In this document: positions 24,701-40,003 of the stretch, piece after piece | Layout of the letters: the number at the start of each line of letters is the position of its first letter | Numbering within the stretch: the first letter of the stretch is position 1 | Origin: Coprinus comatus | Taxonomy: Eukaryota > Basidiomycota > Agaricomycetes > Agaricales > Agaricaceae | DNA length: 64,000 nt | Assembly: GCA_034638255.1 (NCBI GenBank) | Contig: JAWPGT010000033.1 | Span: forward strand, 62,001 to 126,000 | Reading direction: 5' to 3' | Made by a program: the position numbers and the translations under genes | The notes under the pieces: model-generated | What the model was told of the DNA's origin: nothing | The model's database searches: none | What the model saw: the letters and a program-made list of their open reading frames with translations, nothing else

Positions 24701-26291
24701 CAATATCAGGTACAACAAGTTCCCCAACAACAAGAATCATTGCTCGCATATAATCAACCCCCTGCTCCATCTCAACCCTCTGCCCAATCTCCGTCATCAC
24801 AATTCACTAAACCCAACCTTGCTCCTCTTCCTATCGAGTCTGCCGGTCAAGTCCTCCGACCATCGTTTGCTAGGAATAACGCTGAAGTTCGGATTATGGA
24901 AGACAGTGCACCTAATTCACCTACCAGCGGAGAGGATAATCAAGTCGGTACAAGGGAGAACAAGACTTTCTCTCTTGCTGATATTCATTCTATTGTTGAA
25001 GCCGCACAAGCACGAGAACAGCACAGGTCCCTTCCACGAGAAACCTCGCTTCCTTATATTTCCGATTTGAGTCCGTTGGAGCTTGCTATCATCAAACATT
25101 TTGCTGTGTTGGCTTTGACTCGTTCGCCTTTGAAGGAACACTTTGATCTTGATGAGCTGTTGGAGATGGTTGAACCCAAGCGAAGCAATTTCTGGCAGAA
25201 GCTGTTCAAGGGGGAGAAGAAGAATGTTAAGAAGAAGGGTATGTATTTATTATATAATTGTTTATCAAACTAACTTGGATTTAGGCGTTTTCTGCGAGAG
25301 AATCGAGCTTCTTGTCGAGAGGGAAGGTGCTGATTCTTCTCATGGTGCCAGTGGGGCTACTCTTCGAGTACCAAGCTTCATTGACGATATAATATCTGCC
25401 ATGAAAACTATGGGTATGTTTTGCGAAAGCTTTATCATAGTCAAGCATCTAATAATATGTTCATAGACATGTCTGTCGAAGGCATTTTCCGTAAAAATGG
25501 CAACATTAGAAGATTGAATGCTACTATCGAAGCTTTGGACCGTGACCCATCTTCTATTGATTTTACCCAAGACAACCCAGTTCAACTAGCCGCTCTCTTG
25601 AAGAAATTCTTGAGGGAGCTACCTGAACCTTTAATGACTTTCAAATTACATCACCTGTTTGTCGCTTCACAGAGTAAGTTGACACATTCTTTTTTATAAT
25701 ATGTGATTTGCTCATGTTATTTTTTTTTATAGATTTGTCATCTGAGGAAGATCGTAAACGTTTCCTCCATCTTATTTCCATCATTATGCCAAAGAGCCAC
25801 CGGGACACTATGGAGGTTCTTTTCGTCTTCCTCAAGTGGGTTGCTTCGTTTGCGCATATGGACTCGGAAACTGGAAACTTGATGGACCTACCTAACTTGG
25901 CAACTGTGATTTCTCCAAGTATCATGAGGGCTCGAGGACGTGATGCTGTTCGAGACGAGACATTTGGTGCCCTCAAGGTGGTGACTTCTCTTCTTGAATA
26001 TCAAGACGAATTCTTCTTGGTTCCGGAGGAGTTTATCCCTATCTTGAACGACCAAGAATATTTCACCAATCTAATGGAGCTCCCTGGAAAGGAATTCCTC
26101 AAGAAATGTGAAACCTATATGAAGGTCAAGGGTATCAACGGTCGTGTCCCACTTCCTTCTAATCAACAATACAATGGGTCGTCCAATGGAAATGGTGTTT
26201 CTCGTCATCCTCCCCCTATGAGCTCGCCAACTTCAGAGCGACCTTCACCCATGATACCTTTTGGCTCGCCACAAGATAGGACTCCACGGCC

Positions 26292-26327
<36 letters not shown>

Positions 26328-26790
26328 CCAGCAACATCACCAACAACATCCCCACCATCAGCAACACCACCACTCACAACATCCCCACCACCCCCACCAT
26401 CAACAATACCAACAACATCATCAACAACCCCAACCCCAACAACCTCAACCTCAACAATCTCAACCCCAGCCTCAACAATCTCAACAACCCCAACAACCCC
26501 CGCCGCTGATGATCCAATCTGGTATGCCTCCTCAAAGCACCGACGTTCGTATATCCCCTGGTTCACCGTCTGTGCCGCAGGGCATGGCGATTCACCAGAG
26601 AACACCTCCGATGACAACAGATGAATGGTATCCTCCACCCCAGCGACCTCATGACCCCAATGGGGTTCCTTCAAGGCCGCCATCATTCTCTGAAACTAGT
26701 CGTCCAAGCTTTGATCATACCCAGGCATCATCATCTTCACCTCATCTCCCTGCAAGCGGCTATCCGTCTGCAGTGCGACAGCGCACATGA
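21793..26790 (+). CDS. LRG1: LIM-domain Rho GTPase-activating protein (LRG1-like)
   Basis: Domain order: Ser/Asn/Pro-rich N-terminus; LIM1 (from CSACGKIMQGQF, 22435-22690); LIM2 (CSVCSTLFGPQDSYY to about 23010); a helical region; LIM3 (CVRCNQTVEEDC, 23970-24330); a disordered linker; RhoGAP (about 25260-26030) with the arginine finger in EGIFRKNG; then a Gln/His/Pro-rich tail. This matches yeast Lrg1, the GAP that turns off Rho1 in cell-wall synthesis and Pkc1-Mpk1 signalling. Small introns interrupt the gene throughout, one with a GTCGGT donor (about 23461-23514). Near 22190 the frame shifts: either a 49-nt intron with a weak GTCCTC donor ending at TTCAG, or a 1-base insertion. The start is the first ATG followed by low-complexity sequence and could lie elsewhere. 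Confidence 0.92.
26292..26510 (+). repeat. CAA/CAC-rich coding repeat (poly-Gln/His/Pro)
   Basis: About 11 consecutive CAA codons are followed by mixed CAA/CAC/CCC/CAT codons near the C-terminus of the LRG1-like RhoGAP. Such tracts change length easily between strains. The same tract also opens an Asn/Thr-rich frame, which is a shadow. Confidence 0.85.
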
Positions 26791-27279
26791 GAGCAGATAT
26801 ATACACCGTTTAAATGCTATTTTGATACCTTTTTTTTCGCACACTCGTTATTTTTTTTTTGCGGGACCAACCTCTCAGGTCGTCCTTCCCTCGCTCCTTT
26901 CTATTTCTTTTTCATTTTTTCTTCTTTATCTCGTTATATTGGTCTCTTCCTTCTCTATCCATTCCATTTTCCAATATGTGTACTCTACAGACTCCCATCC
27001 CTACGTTCTTCTTTATATAAATGGTACGACATGGACGATACTATTCGTGGCGCTCAATTTTTTTATACCCTGCATGGAAAATGCACATATGAAATACTTT
27101 TTGTATCACCTTCCCTTCACCCCTCTTGCTATACGTACATAACTTGGATTGCTGGCGAAGAATGAATAACACTATTTTTTCTATTTTTTGTTACATCCAA
27201 AAAAATTTATGTTTTGTTTACGTATCAAAAAGAGCATTTAAATCGACAAAAGTTTGAACGGAAGAACTCCACATGATTT
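26791..27279. other. Convergent 3' region
   Basis: About 490 bp between the LRG1-like stop and the decayed F-box locus, T-rich with several poly-T runs; probably the 3' UTR. No coding frame seen. Confidence 0.5.
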
Positions 27280-28123
27280 TTGCTATCTCTTGTACATCCT
27301 GTCGGTTTTGAAATGTGACTGTGGTAGTAGTATTTTGACGTTCCAGTCGCCAATGTCCTTTACAGCACAATTCTTCAACTTGACAACGAAGTAGTAACGT
27401 TTGTATTGAGGTTTGGGATGAAGTACTGTATCAATAAAGTCTTCCAGTGCAAGGCACGAGAGCATCTAGTTCAAGATGATGGAAATTTGGGGCATAGGTG
27501 TGGATCATAGGTAAGGTTTTGTAGGGATGGTGTATTGTTAAACGACGTATAAGGATGGTTTTGTGAAAGGTATATCCGCTAGATTGGGTAAAGGCATCGG
27601 TCTAATATTACGATACCATGTTACGGGACCCGTTGTACTGATGATTGTTAGTTCTATTAGATTGGGCAATTGGAACGAGTGGGAGAGGATGCGCGAGAGT
27701 GTTTGAAGTAGGAAATGGTTCTGTGATGTGTAGAATTTTGAGAGTTGAGGATGTTAAATTGAGGATTTTGTGGATGAGATTGTTGATATCATTTCGTGTG
27801 AATTGGATGGTAGTCTGTGAAAATACTGCTGGTTAATATTTAATATTGATTCTCCTGGAATGTACTGAATAAAATACTAACATTCGTAGATGCAGTACCC
27901 TGTACTGCAGGAGTTTCCCAACTCTTTACATACAAAAAGAAAACCCGACGTAGTGGTTCGGATTAGTTGTTGGGGATTTTCCACAGATAGTGAGGTTAGT
28001 TTGTATAAAGATGTGGCTGAGCTAATTGTTCGTGAGACGAGAGAGAGAGCGTCCAGTTCTTCCGCCATCTGTACATGCAAATTTTGCGATCTCTGACCAA
28101 AGTTCTGGTGGTAGTGTGGACAT
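27280..28123 (-). pseudogene. Decayed F-box gene
   Basis: Starts with a good F-box (ATG at 28123: MSTLPPELWSEIAKF, then SLSLVSRTISSATSLYKLTSL), of the type common in Agaricomycetes. The frame breaks inside a TC dinucleotide run near 28045, where one TC unit too few puts the conserved LVSRTIS in another frame. Downstream, leucine-rich fragments such as LQTLSRILSHSFQLPNLIELTI and LPNLADIPFTKPSLYVV appear in different frames with stops between them. At least three disablements make assembly error alone unlikely, so I call it a pseudogene. Its ATG faces the symplekin start 107 bp away, so it may still be transcribed from that promoter. Confidence 0.65.
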
Positions 28124-28230
28124 GAGTGGGCTAATTGAGTAAGAAGCCCCTATTTGTGAAAGGGACACGTGACCCCGAGTGCCGAGGGCGGTCGAGGTGA
28201 ACTTTGCGTGTGGATTGAACGACGCAGAGG

Positions 28231-31200
28231 ATGGCAACAACACCGGTGGATCCTCTGCAGCTGCTGCAGGCTGCACTTGTGGCCCCAGAGAATACAAAAG
28301 AACAGGCTGACCTTCTGGCCTCGCTTCGTGAAACTCTTGAAGTCCATCCTGCCCCCATTCCAATTCTCGTCCACACCCTCATCAGCAAGGTCGTAAACGC
28401 CGACGACTCGCTCTTGAAGAGATGGGTCCTGGATTTGCTGCACTTTGCTCTCGGACGCTCAACGCTGTCTCTTGACCAACGCACGCAGAGTTCGTCCATA
28501 ATTCAGTTCTTTCTATTCTTGAAACCTATATCAATGTCCTTTTGACAGTGGCCTTGCAATTATTGGACCCGCTTGCCCAACTTCTGAATGATCCATATGT
28601 ACATATCGTCAAAGTTGCCATTCAATGCCTTACTACTGTATATCCTCTCGTCTTCCGTCACCTGTGAGTGCACCACACCTTCTGTGTGCACTTTGCTGAA
28701 TCTGTCCACAGTTGTATCAACAGAACCAACCCTGCACCATGGCATACCCTGTCAACATGCAAGAACCGGATTATTGAAATGGTGTGGTCGCCAATGGTGA
28801 ATCTTGGCTTGAAGCTGTCTGCTATGAAGTTTGTGCAACGCGTGATTCTCGTTCAGACGCGTGGTGTCCAGGATCCTAGGGTAGTTATCTATAAAACATC
28901 TCCAGCGATAGAGACCTGTATTCATCAGATATCTGCACAATTTACAGCTTCAAAAACCCAACGACCCCAACATCTCGTTCTGTCCTGTCGACCACCCTTT
29001 TATCCCTGCTGCAAAACTTGAAACAGAAGGACAGAAGTTATTGGAAGGATTGATTGCAACATTGTATTCTAGCCAGTGAGTCGATTGAAACTATTGCGGT
29101 CGAATGGATACTGAGCTGCATCAGGGATGCGGATCTTCTTTCTGCTATGCTTAACAGTTGGGCTGCGCTAGCGAAACAACGACCGAATTCACTCCAAACT
29201 CTTGTACCAGCACTGAAACAATGGACACCAGCGGCGTTGGAGAGTCTCCCCGCTTCAAGTATCAAGAGCATTGAAAAGGGAGTCAAGATCTTGTTTGTCT
29301 TTATCAATCGGTATTTCAGTCGTGTGTGGGACGTCGAAATCAAGCATAACTCATGCATTATGACAGATATTGCTTGCCAAGTTCAAATCCGCTTTCTATG
29401 CAGGTCAACGAAGCTCTCGCTATCCAGGCAGCACGTATGGAAGAAACAGCCCGAGAAGAGAAACGACGGAAGGCTACTGTAGCTCAATCAACAGCCTTGG
29501 GTGGACATAAACGAGCTGCAACGACACCTGCAGAACCGCCTACTGATGCTAAAAGACAAAAACTTGAACCGGAAGCACCTTCTGCTACTCCGAACATCGC
29601 TTCAACATTGGCTGCTTTCGACTTTACATCCCTCCCAGCATCACTTATCACTGACCTAATTATCGCTAATCTGGAAGCATTTACAGAGTCCGCTATGGAA
29701 TCCCTTGTACAAACATATCGACAAAAACGTGGAATAATACCCCCTCCTGCTCCTGAAGCTTCTACTTCCGCCATCCCATCCACCATATCCGCCGCTGCCC
29801 GACCAACACTTGCCCAAAATGTCGTTGAACGCGAATCAACACCTTCTCGAGCCACACCTCCAGTTGTCAAGGCCGAAGAACCCGTTGATCCCCTTCAGAT
29901 GGATATTGACCAGGATGAGCTCGAATTCGAACCAGAAACCTTGAACGCTCAAGTAGGTGGCATATGCATTAAAATAAAACCAATATATCCAACATCATAA
30001 TTTCTAGCTTTCTGGAGATGAGTCTGCTGGTGGTCAACCCATTACCGATATGGATCTTGATAGTCTACAGCCTATTGAATTCAAGCTCCCGCCTCCTCGG
30101 GAGCTATCAGAACAAGAACGCATGGAGCTCATTACCAATTCAATATCACGAATATCGACAGAGGCAGATGAACTTGCTGTGGATTCCGTCCAGGCTGGTG
30201 GTACTTCTGCTAATGAAGTATGGATGTTATTATTGGTCCGCATGATCACTCGGGTTGCGCAGCCGCCCGTTGTGGATGACGAGAATGAGGAAGATACCAA
30301 GGGACAGGTCATACAAAATTTCTATGAACGGCAAGATGAACTTCGTCAGAAATTGTGTGACTATATTATGGCTGATTTCCCCTCAAGGTAAGCCTTGATT
30401 TGAATTTACTCGTCTTTCAAACTGATGTGGATGGTTTGTCTCAAGGGTACGACTTGCGACTACATGGATGAATGAGGAGTGGTATAATGATCAAATACGA
30501 CTCCAAGACGATGACAGTTGGGTGATTATCGGTTTTAATTCATTCGTATATCAGCATCTTGACTGTTCATTCCAGCGGCCGAACTACGATATGTGGTTGA
30601 ACCAAATTGTCGCGACTTATCAAACTTTGCTGGATGGAAGGGACAGGACATTCTCAAGATTCTTGCTCGATTTACCAGCTATTCCTCCGGATGTTTTAGG
30701 TCTACTACGAGACCTATGTGTGGATGAGTCAAGGTACGTTTCCCCAGTCATTCAAATGTGCATAACTCACCACACGTTGAATATAGCGATAGGGTCACTA
30801 TTGGGTTTATCACACTCCGTGGTCTTGTACTACAAAGACCTTCGTTGCGGACTGAGGCACTCAATATCTTACTTGAGCTCACAACACATCCTGGTAGAGG
30901 ATTTCATTTTCAACTATTAGTTATAAGTTTTAATACGATATTTTTCTAGACAGGAAAATCAGAGCAGCGGCGATTAACGTTGTCAAGGCATGGGTGCCTA
31001 ACACACAGCCCATGGATTTGATGATTAGAGAATTCGCTTTACAAATGCTACGAAAACTCCAGTATAAGCCTTCTGAAAAACAGCCTGGAACCGGAAAACA
31101 GCAAGTGCCGGGAGAAGATGTGGGTGTGAAAGATATAACCGCTATAGCGGAGAATGGTATTCACGAGGGGGCTCAAGATACAGAGATGATATCAATGCCA

Positions 31201-32615
31201 GCAAACAATGTTATTCCTTCTGCCTCTGGGGAAGAGCATGACAATGATGCGATGGAAGATGGGCAGCTACCTTATGAAGATCTAGATCTAGTTCATACAC
31301 CATATCTTCCGGAACGTATCGAATTACCTGCCAAAAAATCACAAGTTCTGCAACACGTGGAGCTGCTTTTCGCACTTTCTGTTAAAGTGCCCGAGTTCCT
31401 GGAAGCGTAAGTGTTCAATTGCTTCCCAAGACTAGTAAATTAATTTTGGGCCAGGTTGTTCCATGCCTACGGTAATATGGACATTACAGTGCAAGAAGCT
31501 ATCCAAGATCTTATAACAGCACTGATCAAATCGCTTGGCCCCAACAATGGCAAGCTCTTGACTCTTATGCGCCATTTCCCAGATGGTGCTGAATCACTTG
31601 CATTGCGTATCTTGACCATCTTTACGGAACATGGACGAGCAAGCGGGACACTTGTTGCATTGGTCAAGGCATTAATCAACGAAAAGGATCTCAGTCCTCA
31701 TTTCCTTATTCCAATTATTGCTGAGATGGACAGGGTAGGTGTTCCTCGGTCGGGTCTATGAACATTTGAAATAACTAATTTGATTAGGCGGATATCATTA
31801 AACACCTCCCTCGGATAGTCTCGATTCTAAATGGACAGCCCGAGAACAAGAACATAGTCAGGAATGTTTTCAGTTCAATCGTCTCTGTCCCGGCGTCAAC
31901 ATTTGGTACTGTCAGCTCAAATATGCCGAGAGTTAGGCATAGCGAGCTGCTTCCACCGGATCGTCTTATGGTGCTGTTACATCAATGTGAAAAGGAAATC
32001 GGTCTCAAGAGTGCTATGGAAGGTATGGTTCCTTTTGTATGGACGGTTCGATGCAGTGATGTTTACAATGTCCTTTTCTAGCAATCAGTATATGTTTCTC
32101 GATGACGGATATTTTCCGCTCCGAAGTGCTCGGTGCCGTTATGCAACAATTGGTTGATGAGGCAGTTTTGCCTACTCTCTTCTTGCGCACGGTTAGTGAT
32201 TGTGAATCCCTCTGCCGTAGAGGGGATACTGATGATTTATGAACAGGTGATTCAGGCTGTAAAAACGTACAAGACGCTAGTAGGGTTCGTGTCAACGACT
32301 CTGCTATCTCGGCTCATTACCAAGAAAATTTGGACAAATCCACCATTGTGGGAAGGTTTTATTCATTGTGCAAAGGTTACCGCCCCTTCAAGCTTCAACG
32401 CGCTATTACAGTTACCAAAGGACCAATTACGCGAGCTTGTGGACAAGCAGCCAAGTTTAAAGATATCGCTCCGAGACTATGTAACAAAACGGGCTCCAAA
32501 CAAAGCGCGCCTTGCTGGACTGTTGGATATTTTCGGAGAAACCGAAGATGGTATGGGCTCCGCGACTCCTGTACAGTCTGACGCTTCTCGAACAGGATCT
32601 CCAGCTCCTCCATGA
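28231..32615 (+). CDS. PTA1: Symplekin/Pta1, mRNA 3'-end processing scaffold
   Basis: A multi-exon gene with short introns throughout. The N-terminal HEAT-repeat region (LLQAALVAPENTKEQADLLASLRETL; WVLDLLHFALGRS; LNDPYVHIVKVAIQCLTTVYPLVFRHL; DLLSAMLNSWAALAKQRPNSL) matches the symplekin N-terminal domain that binds Ssu72. A middle Ala/Pro/Glu-rich linker follows. The C-terminal domain reads LPRIVSILNGQPENKNIVRNVF, PPDRLMVLLHQCEKEIGLKSAMEA and a final KISLRDYVTKRAPNKARLAGLLDIF. Symplekin is the scaffold of the cleavage and polyadenylation factor, linking CPSF to CstF and Ssu72. The start ATG gives MATTPVDPLQ and lies 107 bp from the divergent F-box locus. The intron at about 29073-29124 uses CA|GTGAGT. 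The joined frame is intact. Confidence 0.92.
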
Positions 32616-32965
32616 ATGTGTTTGGGGATTATGGATCGACTGTGGACTATCGTTACTGCTTTTCCATTTATTCGTAGCACATTTAGATATTACTCACCGG
32701 CAATATACGTATTGTAATTATAAGAATTTCCATTGAGAAAAGGTGATACGGATATACACGCTTGTCGCGTCATTGTTTGGGAATATCGCTCTTGTTCTTG
32801 TGCAATCAGTTGTTGCTGTGCACTTGGTGACTCCTGTTGCCAGACCCGAAGGATTGGACCACGGAGCACCCGTCTTCTAGTCACGCTGACCTCATATCCT
32901 GGCACGCGCCGTACACACAGTTTGGAACATCTTTGTAGTGCAACCAACAGCACACCTCATTGCTC
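32616..32965. other. Intergenic region upstream of the MAP kinase
   Basis: About 350 bp between the symplekin stop and the MAP kinase start, on the same strand. No coding frame; it contains the symplekin 3' end and the kinase promoter. Confidence 0.5.
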
Positions 32966-35932
<2,967 letters not shown>

Positions 35933-36154
35933 ACGGAGAAGGAGAAGGGGAGAGAGAGAGGGAAAGGGAAAGAAAGTGATTTAGATGTGTAAGGCAATAT
36001 AATATTATCTAGGGATGATAGGGCTAGCAGAAACGTAATGAATATAACGAATACAGACATTTTGACCTAGTATGGGATGCGTAGGGTATTCTTGGATGCA
36101 AAATAAAATTTCATCGACACTGAGTACGTAGAAAGTAAGAAGATCGTTTAATGT

Positions 36155-37376
36155 TTAATCGCCGAGGATATCTTTAATCCCTGTTCGACTAATTGAGCCT
36201 CAAATAGTTCATCAAAAAAAAAAAAGCCACAATCACTTACGGTCAATTATGTCTAAATAAGCAGTCGTCGCAGGGCTATCTGGGTATTCATCCAAGAAAC
36301 TGATACCATAATCCGCACTCTTTCCGATCCGAGGGTCAAGTGGTACAGCTCCGAGGAACTCAATACCAGTATCTTCTGCCAACCTCTTTCCGCCACCAGT
36401 ACTCGGTTTAAAGATCTGTGATTCCGTTTTACAATTGGGACATACAAACCCTGACATATTCTCCACCAATCCAATAATCCTAATACCAACTTTCTTACAA
36501 AAATCAATCTCCCTTCTCACATCTTGTAACGCAACTTCTTGTGGTGTAGTTATCAACACTGCACCATCTATTCCACTTTCCTTCAAATATTGAACGATAC
36601 TAAGATGTTCATCAGATGTACCAGGTGGAGTATCGACTATAAGATAGTCAAGATTACCCCAATCTACATCTTTAAAAAATTGAGCTATTAAACCATTTTT
36701 CTTTGGACCTCTCCACATAATAGCATCTTTTGATGTTGGTAACATAAATCCAACAGACATAACACCAAGATTATCTTGAACATAAACTGGTGACCAACCA
36801 GATGATGATGAATGAATTTGTTCAGAAGCGATACCGAATATTGTAGGTATTGAAGGTCCACATATATCAACATCCATGATTCCTGTCTATTTATGAAAGA
36901 GAGAGAAATATATATGTCAATAACATAAACTTAAACTTAAAGGAATTATGGGAATAAAAATGAATAGTAGAAAAAGAAAAAGAAAAGAAAGAAAAAAACT
37001 GACTTGAATATCTTCGTCTACAGCAAAAGCCCAACCAAGTTGAGCTGTAAAAGTTGACTTTCCAACACCACCTTTTCCAGATAATACAAGTATCTTTCGT
37101 TTAACGTTCGACATTCGTTCTCTAATCAGAGGTAATGATGGGTCTGGTAATTTCGTAGCTCCAGAAGCACATATATCTTGATTTGCACATCCTGTACAAG
37201 CATCAGATTTGCCCGCTTGTTCAGATTCGGTACCCTGAATACAAAAGTTGGAATGTCCTTAGTCAATTCGGATTGTTGATATATGATGTTTCTAGGCGTA
37301 CAGGACAATGCTCAGGGGCATTCACTGGCACCGATAGAGGGTTGGGTACATTTGTAGGTGCTTGGACAGCAACCAT
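36155..37376 (-). CDS. NBP35: Cytosolic Fe-S cluster assembly factor NBP35
   Basis: The N-terminal ferredoxin-like cluster motif C-x13-C-x2-C-x5-C is formed across an intron: EHCP at the end of exon 1, then [22 protein letters not shown]. The P-loop is [11 protein letters not shown], followed by [10 protein letters not shown] and the C-terminal CxxC in [10 protein letters not shown] that bridges a 4Fe-4S cluster with Cfd1. The protein is a P-loop NTPase scaffold of the cytosolic iron-sulfur assembly pathway. The 3' end has two possible forms: reading through gives a stop right after IIDRK (36233), while splicing a GTAAGT...TTTGAG intron there adds [13 protein letters not shown] and ends at 36155. 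The longer form looks more like the family. Start ATG at 37376. Confidence 0.94.
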
Positions 37377-37782
37377 GATGAAGAAAGAGAAAGGGAATGT
37401 AAGGAGGAATAAGCATTACTAATGAGATTGGCAATTGCTAAGATTTGTCCATATTGACATCAGATCTAATCTGGGGTAAGTACTCTACCAATACATAGTC
37501 TTCTATGCAATGTGGAGGCAGAGGATTCAAAAACAACGTGAACAACGTGCTTCTTGCTTCTGTGATAAGCTCATGTACTTATACTCAGTTATACACTTCT
37601 GACTCGCACACAATCAAGATCACACAAAACGTATCGCAGAGAAAAAGAAATCATAGCTAGAGGCTCCTAAGCATAATGGTGCATGGTGGTGCTTTTGTAG
37701 CGTGAAGTGAGACGAACATGCGATAACCATAAAACAGAAGACAGGGAATGTACAAAAAACAATCCTTCCACTTGCGATCCGT
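37377..37782. other. NBP35 promoter and RPS15 3' end
   Basis: About 406 bp between two minus-strand genes. No coding frame seen; it should contain the NBP35 promoter and the RPS15 3' UTR. Confidence 0.5.
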
Positions 37783-38632
37783 TTATTTGAGGGGGATGCT
37801 AAACAAAAAAACAGGTTTAGTTTCCCAAAGGAAACACTTTCGAGATAGAAGACATACAATCGGGAGGCTGAAAAACGGACAATATAAGAATTCCGGTATT
37901 CGAATACAGCAGTAATATGTACTCACAGTGGGTAGCACCAATACCAGGGCGACCGTGCTTGACGGGCCTGTATGAGCATGAGAACTCAGCGAGGTAGTGA
38001 CCAGTCATCTCAGGCTTGATCTCAACAGAGTTGAAGACCTGGGAAGGAGGGAAATTAGTAGTTGCTATATGGATAGGGTGGGACCGAGCAGGATTCGAAG
38101 TATGCAATACTCGATCCTCCCGTCTTCCTGGATCTCACCTTTCCGTTGTAGATACCAACAACGCTGCCAATCATCTCGGGAACGATTATCATGTCACGGA
38201 GATGGGTCTTGACAACGGCAGGCTTCTCATTGGGGGGAGCCTCCTTCTTGGCCTTGCGGAGCTTCTTGATGAGACCCATAGGGCGGCGCTTGAGACCGCG
38301 TTGGAAGCGACGACGGGCACGGGAGTGAACGAGCTGATGTGGGGTGTTGAATATATTATCATGATCAATTTAAGAAGCGGAACATACATCAACCAACTGT
38401 GAACTTGTGTAAGGTGTTATTCTGCATAATATACCAGCCTAATTGACGTACATCCTCGTTGCTCAAGTCCAAAAGCTTGTCGAGCCCAACTCCACGGTAG
38501 GAAAAGGTACGGAATGTCCTCTTCTTCTTGAGGTCGGCAGCGACTTGAGGGTCAGTGACATCAGCCTATAAGACAGGAATAGCATTATTTCAGCCTATCA
38601 ACGACACCGATATCATGTCCCGGTCTCACCAT
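37783..38632 (-). CDS. RPS15: 40S ribosomal protein S15 (uS19)
   Basis: The start codon stands alone: ATG at 38632-38630 is followed directly by a GTGAGA intron donor, and coding resumes with [19 protein letters not shown]. The following exons give [60 protein letters not shown], and [19 protein letters not shown]...[12 protein letters not shown]. The family C-terminus SSRFIPLK is recovered by two more small introns, with the stop at 37783. The protein sits in the head of the small subunit near the A/P sites. It is divergent from RPP2 across a 405-bp promoter, so coordinated expression of the two ribosomal genes is likely. Confidence 0.95.
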
Positions 38633-39037
38633 GGTGGATTTTCGAGTCTTGAGGACGGCGACGACGGTCGAGGAGGCTGTTTTGAGGGCGGTGAGCTCAG
38701 TATCAGTGTGGAAAAGGAAACCTGTGGCTGACGTGGGCGTGAGATAATGTCACGTGGAGCTGTACAGTTATGCGGGTCCGGACACAGTCATGATGTAGTT
38801 GGCAATTTCACCTATCCGATATAACTTGCTGACGGTAGAATCCACAAGTCTTCCTCGGATTAAACTGTACGTGCTGCACTTCTCTGCTGTCGAAAAAGAA
38901 GGGCTCAAAAATATGATTTTTACAGTGATTTGTGGCTATCGTGACTTTCTACTTTCTAACTTTTTTAACCAACAACATACAAAAGTATGTGATTATCTGG
39001 GAGGGTACACAGGGCGCCCCTAACGAGTGTATAATAG
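38633..39037. promoter_or_regulatory. Bidirectional ribosomal-protein promoter (RPS15/RPP2)
   Basis: 405 bp separate the start codons of RPS15 (minus) and RPP2 (plus). The pairing of two ribosomal protein genes suggests shared control, but I could not assign a known ribosomal-protein motif with confidence. Confidence 0.65.
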
Positions 39038-39538
39038 ATGCGCTATATCGCTGCTTACCTCCTCCTCCAAATCGGCGGCAACGCCAGCCCCTCTGCTGCT
39101 GATATCAAGAGCGTCCTCTCTGCTGGAGGTATTGAGGCTGATGATGAGCGCCTCAACTCGCTCATCTCTGAGCTTGAGGGCAAGTCCGTTAACGATGTAA
39201 GCGGACCTTGTGTAAATGTATTTAATTGAAACTGACGGTTACTTGTTACAGTTGATTGCTGAGGGTAATGGCAAGCTTGCCTCTGTAAGTGGTATTTTAT
39301 AAGCGGTGTCACAATGATTGGCTGAGTTTTTCTGTTCAGGTCCCCTCTGGTGGTGCGGTTGCTGGCGGTGCCCCCGCTGCGGCTGCCGGTGGTGCTGCTC
39401 CTGCTGCCGAGGAGAAGAAGGAGGAGAAGGTTGAGGAGAAGGTTTGTTGTGATATGAGTTTTTATCCGTTTCGGGGTGCTTATAGACTCAATACAGGAGG
39501 AGTCGGACGACGACATGGGCTTCGGTCTGTTCGATTAG
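39038..39538 (+). CDS. RPP2: 60S acidic ribosomal protein P2
   Basis: Four exons (39038-39196, 39252-39284, 39340-39441, 39497-39538). The protein has the P2 N-terminal dimerisation helix ([19 protein letters not shown]), an Ala/Gly-rich hinge, a Lys/Glu stretch and the universal stalk C-terminus [14 protein letters not shown]2 forms the lateral stalk with P0 and P1, recruits elongation factors and stimulates their GTPase. Every splice site is GT-AG and the frame is intact. The last exon encodes only 13 residues, the conserved tail. Confidence 0.96.
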
Positions 39539-40003
39539 TAGGGTTATTTGTTCTAGTGAACATGATGTCACGATATGTAGCAGTAGAAAAAGATGATTGC
39601 TGTCTGCCGAGCTCGGTTCGCATAACGTTGGGGGATTGAGTTGATTTGAGTTGGTTTTTATTGGCGATCAGATGGAGATGTGTGAGTTAATTGAGAGATC
39701 CAGATTGGCAATAGCAGCTGCCAAATTGGGTACCGCCGGTGTGAGTGGCACGTGCAGGCGGATGAGGCGTGTGCAGATTGGGGAGCTGTGCAAAGGCCAA
39801 TACACATGGACCAAGGATGTAGCGGTGCCGTGTCGTGGTGGTAGGGAGGCATGCCGACGGTATGTATGCGGACTGAGGGTTCCGTGTGGAAGATGGTGGG
39901 CCCCACATACCGCCGGACGACGATGTCTATTTTCCAGTGACGATGGGAAGTAACGGTCACGACGACTGACATTGACCCTGAGGATTCTTATATACTTAGC
40001 TCA
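39539..40003. other. Promoter region of the Zn2Cys6 gene
   Basis: About 465 bp with no coding frame of its own, between the RPP2 stop and the transcription-factor start. It holds the RPP2 3' UTR and the downstream promoter. Confidence 0.5.

Noticed and set aside
26261..26509. Asn/Thr-rich open frame in the LRG1 tail
   Set aside because: Alternative frame of the CAA/CAC repeat; the Gln/His frame is continuous with the RhoGAP domain.
38055..38142. Possible intronic snoRNA in RPS15
   Set aside because: Ribosomal protein introns often host snoRNAs, but no box C/D or H/ACA pattern was seen.
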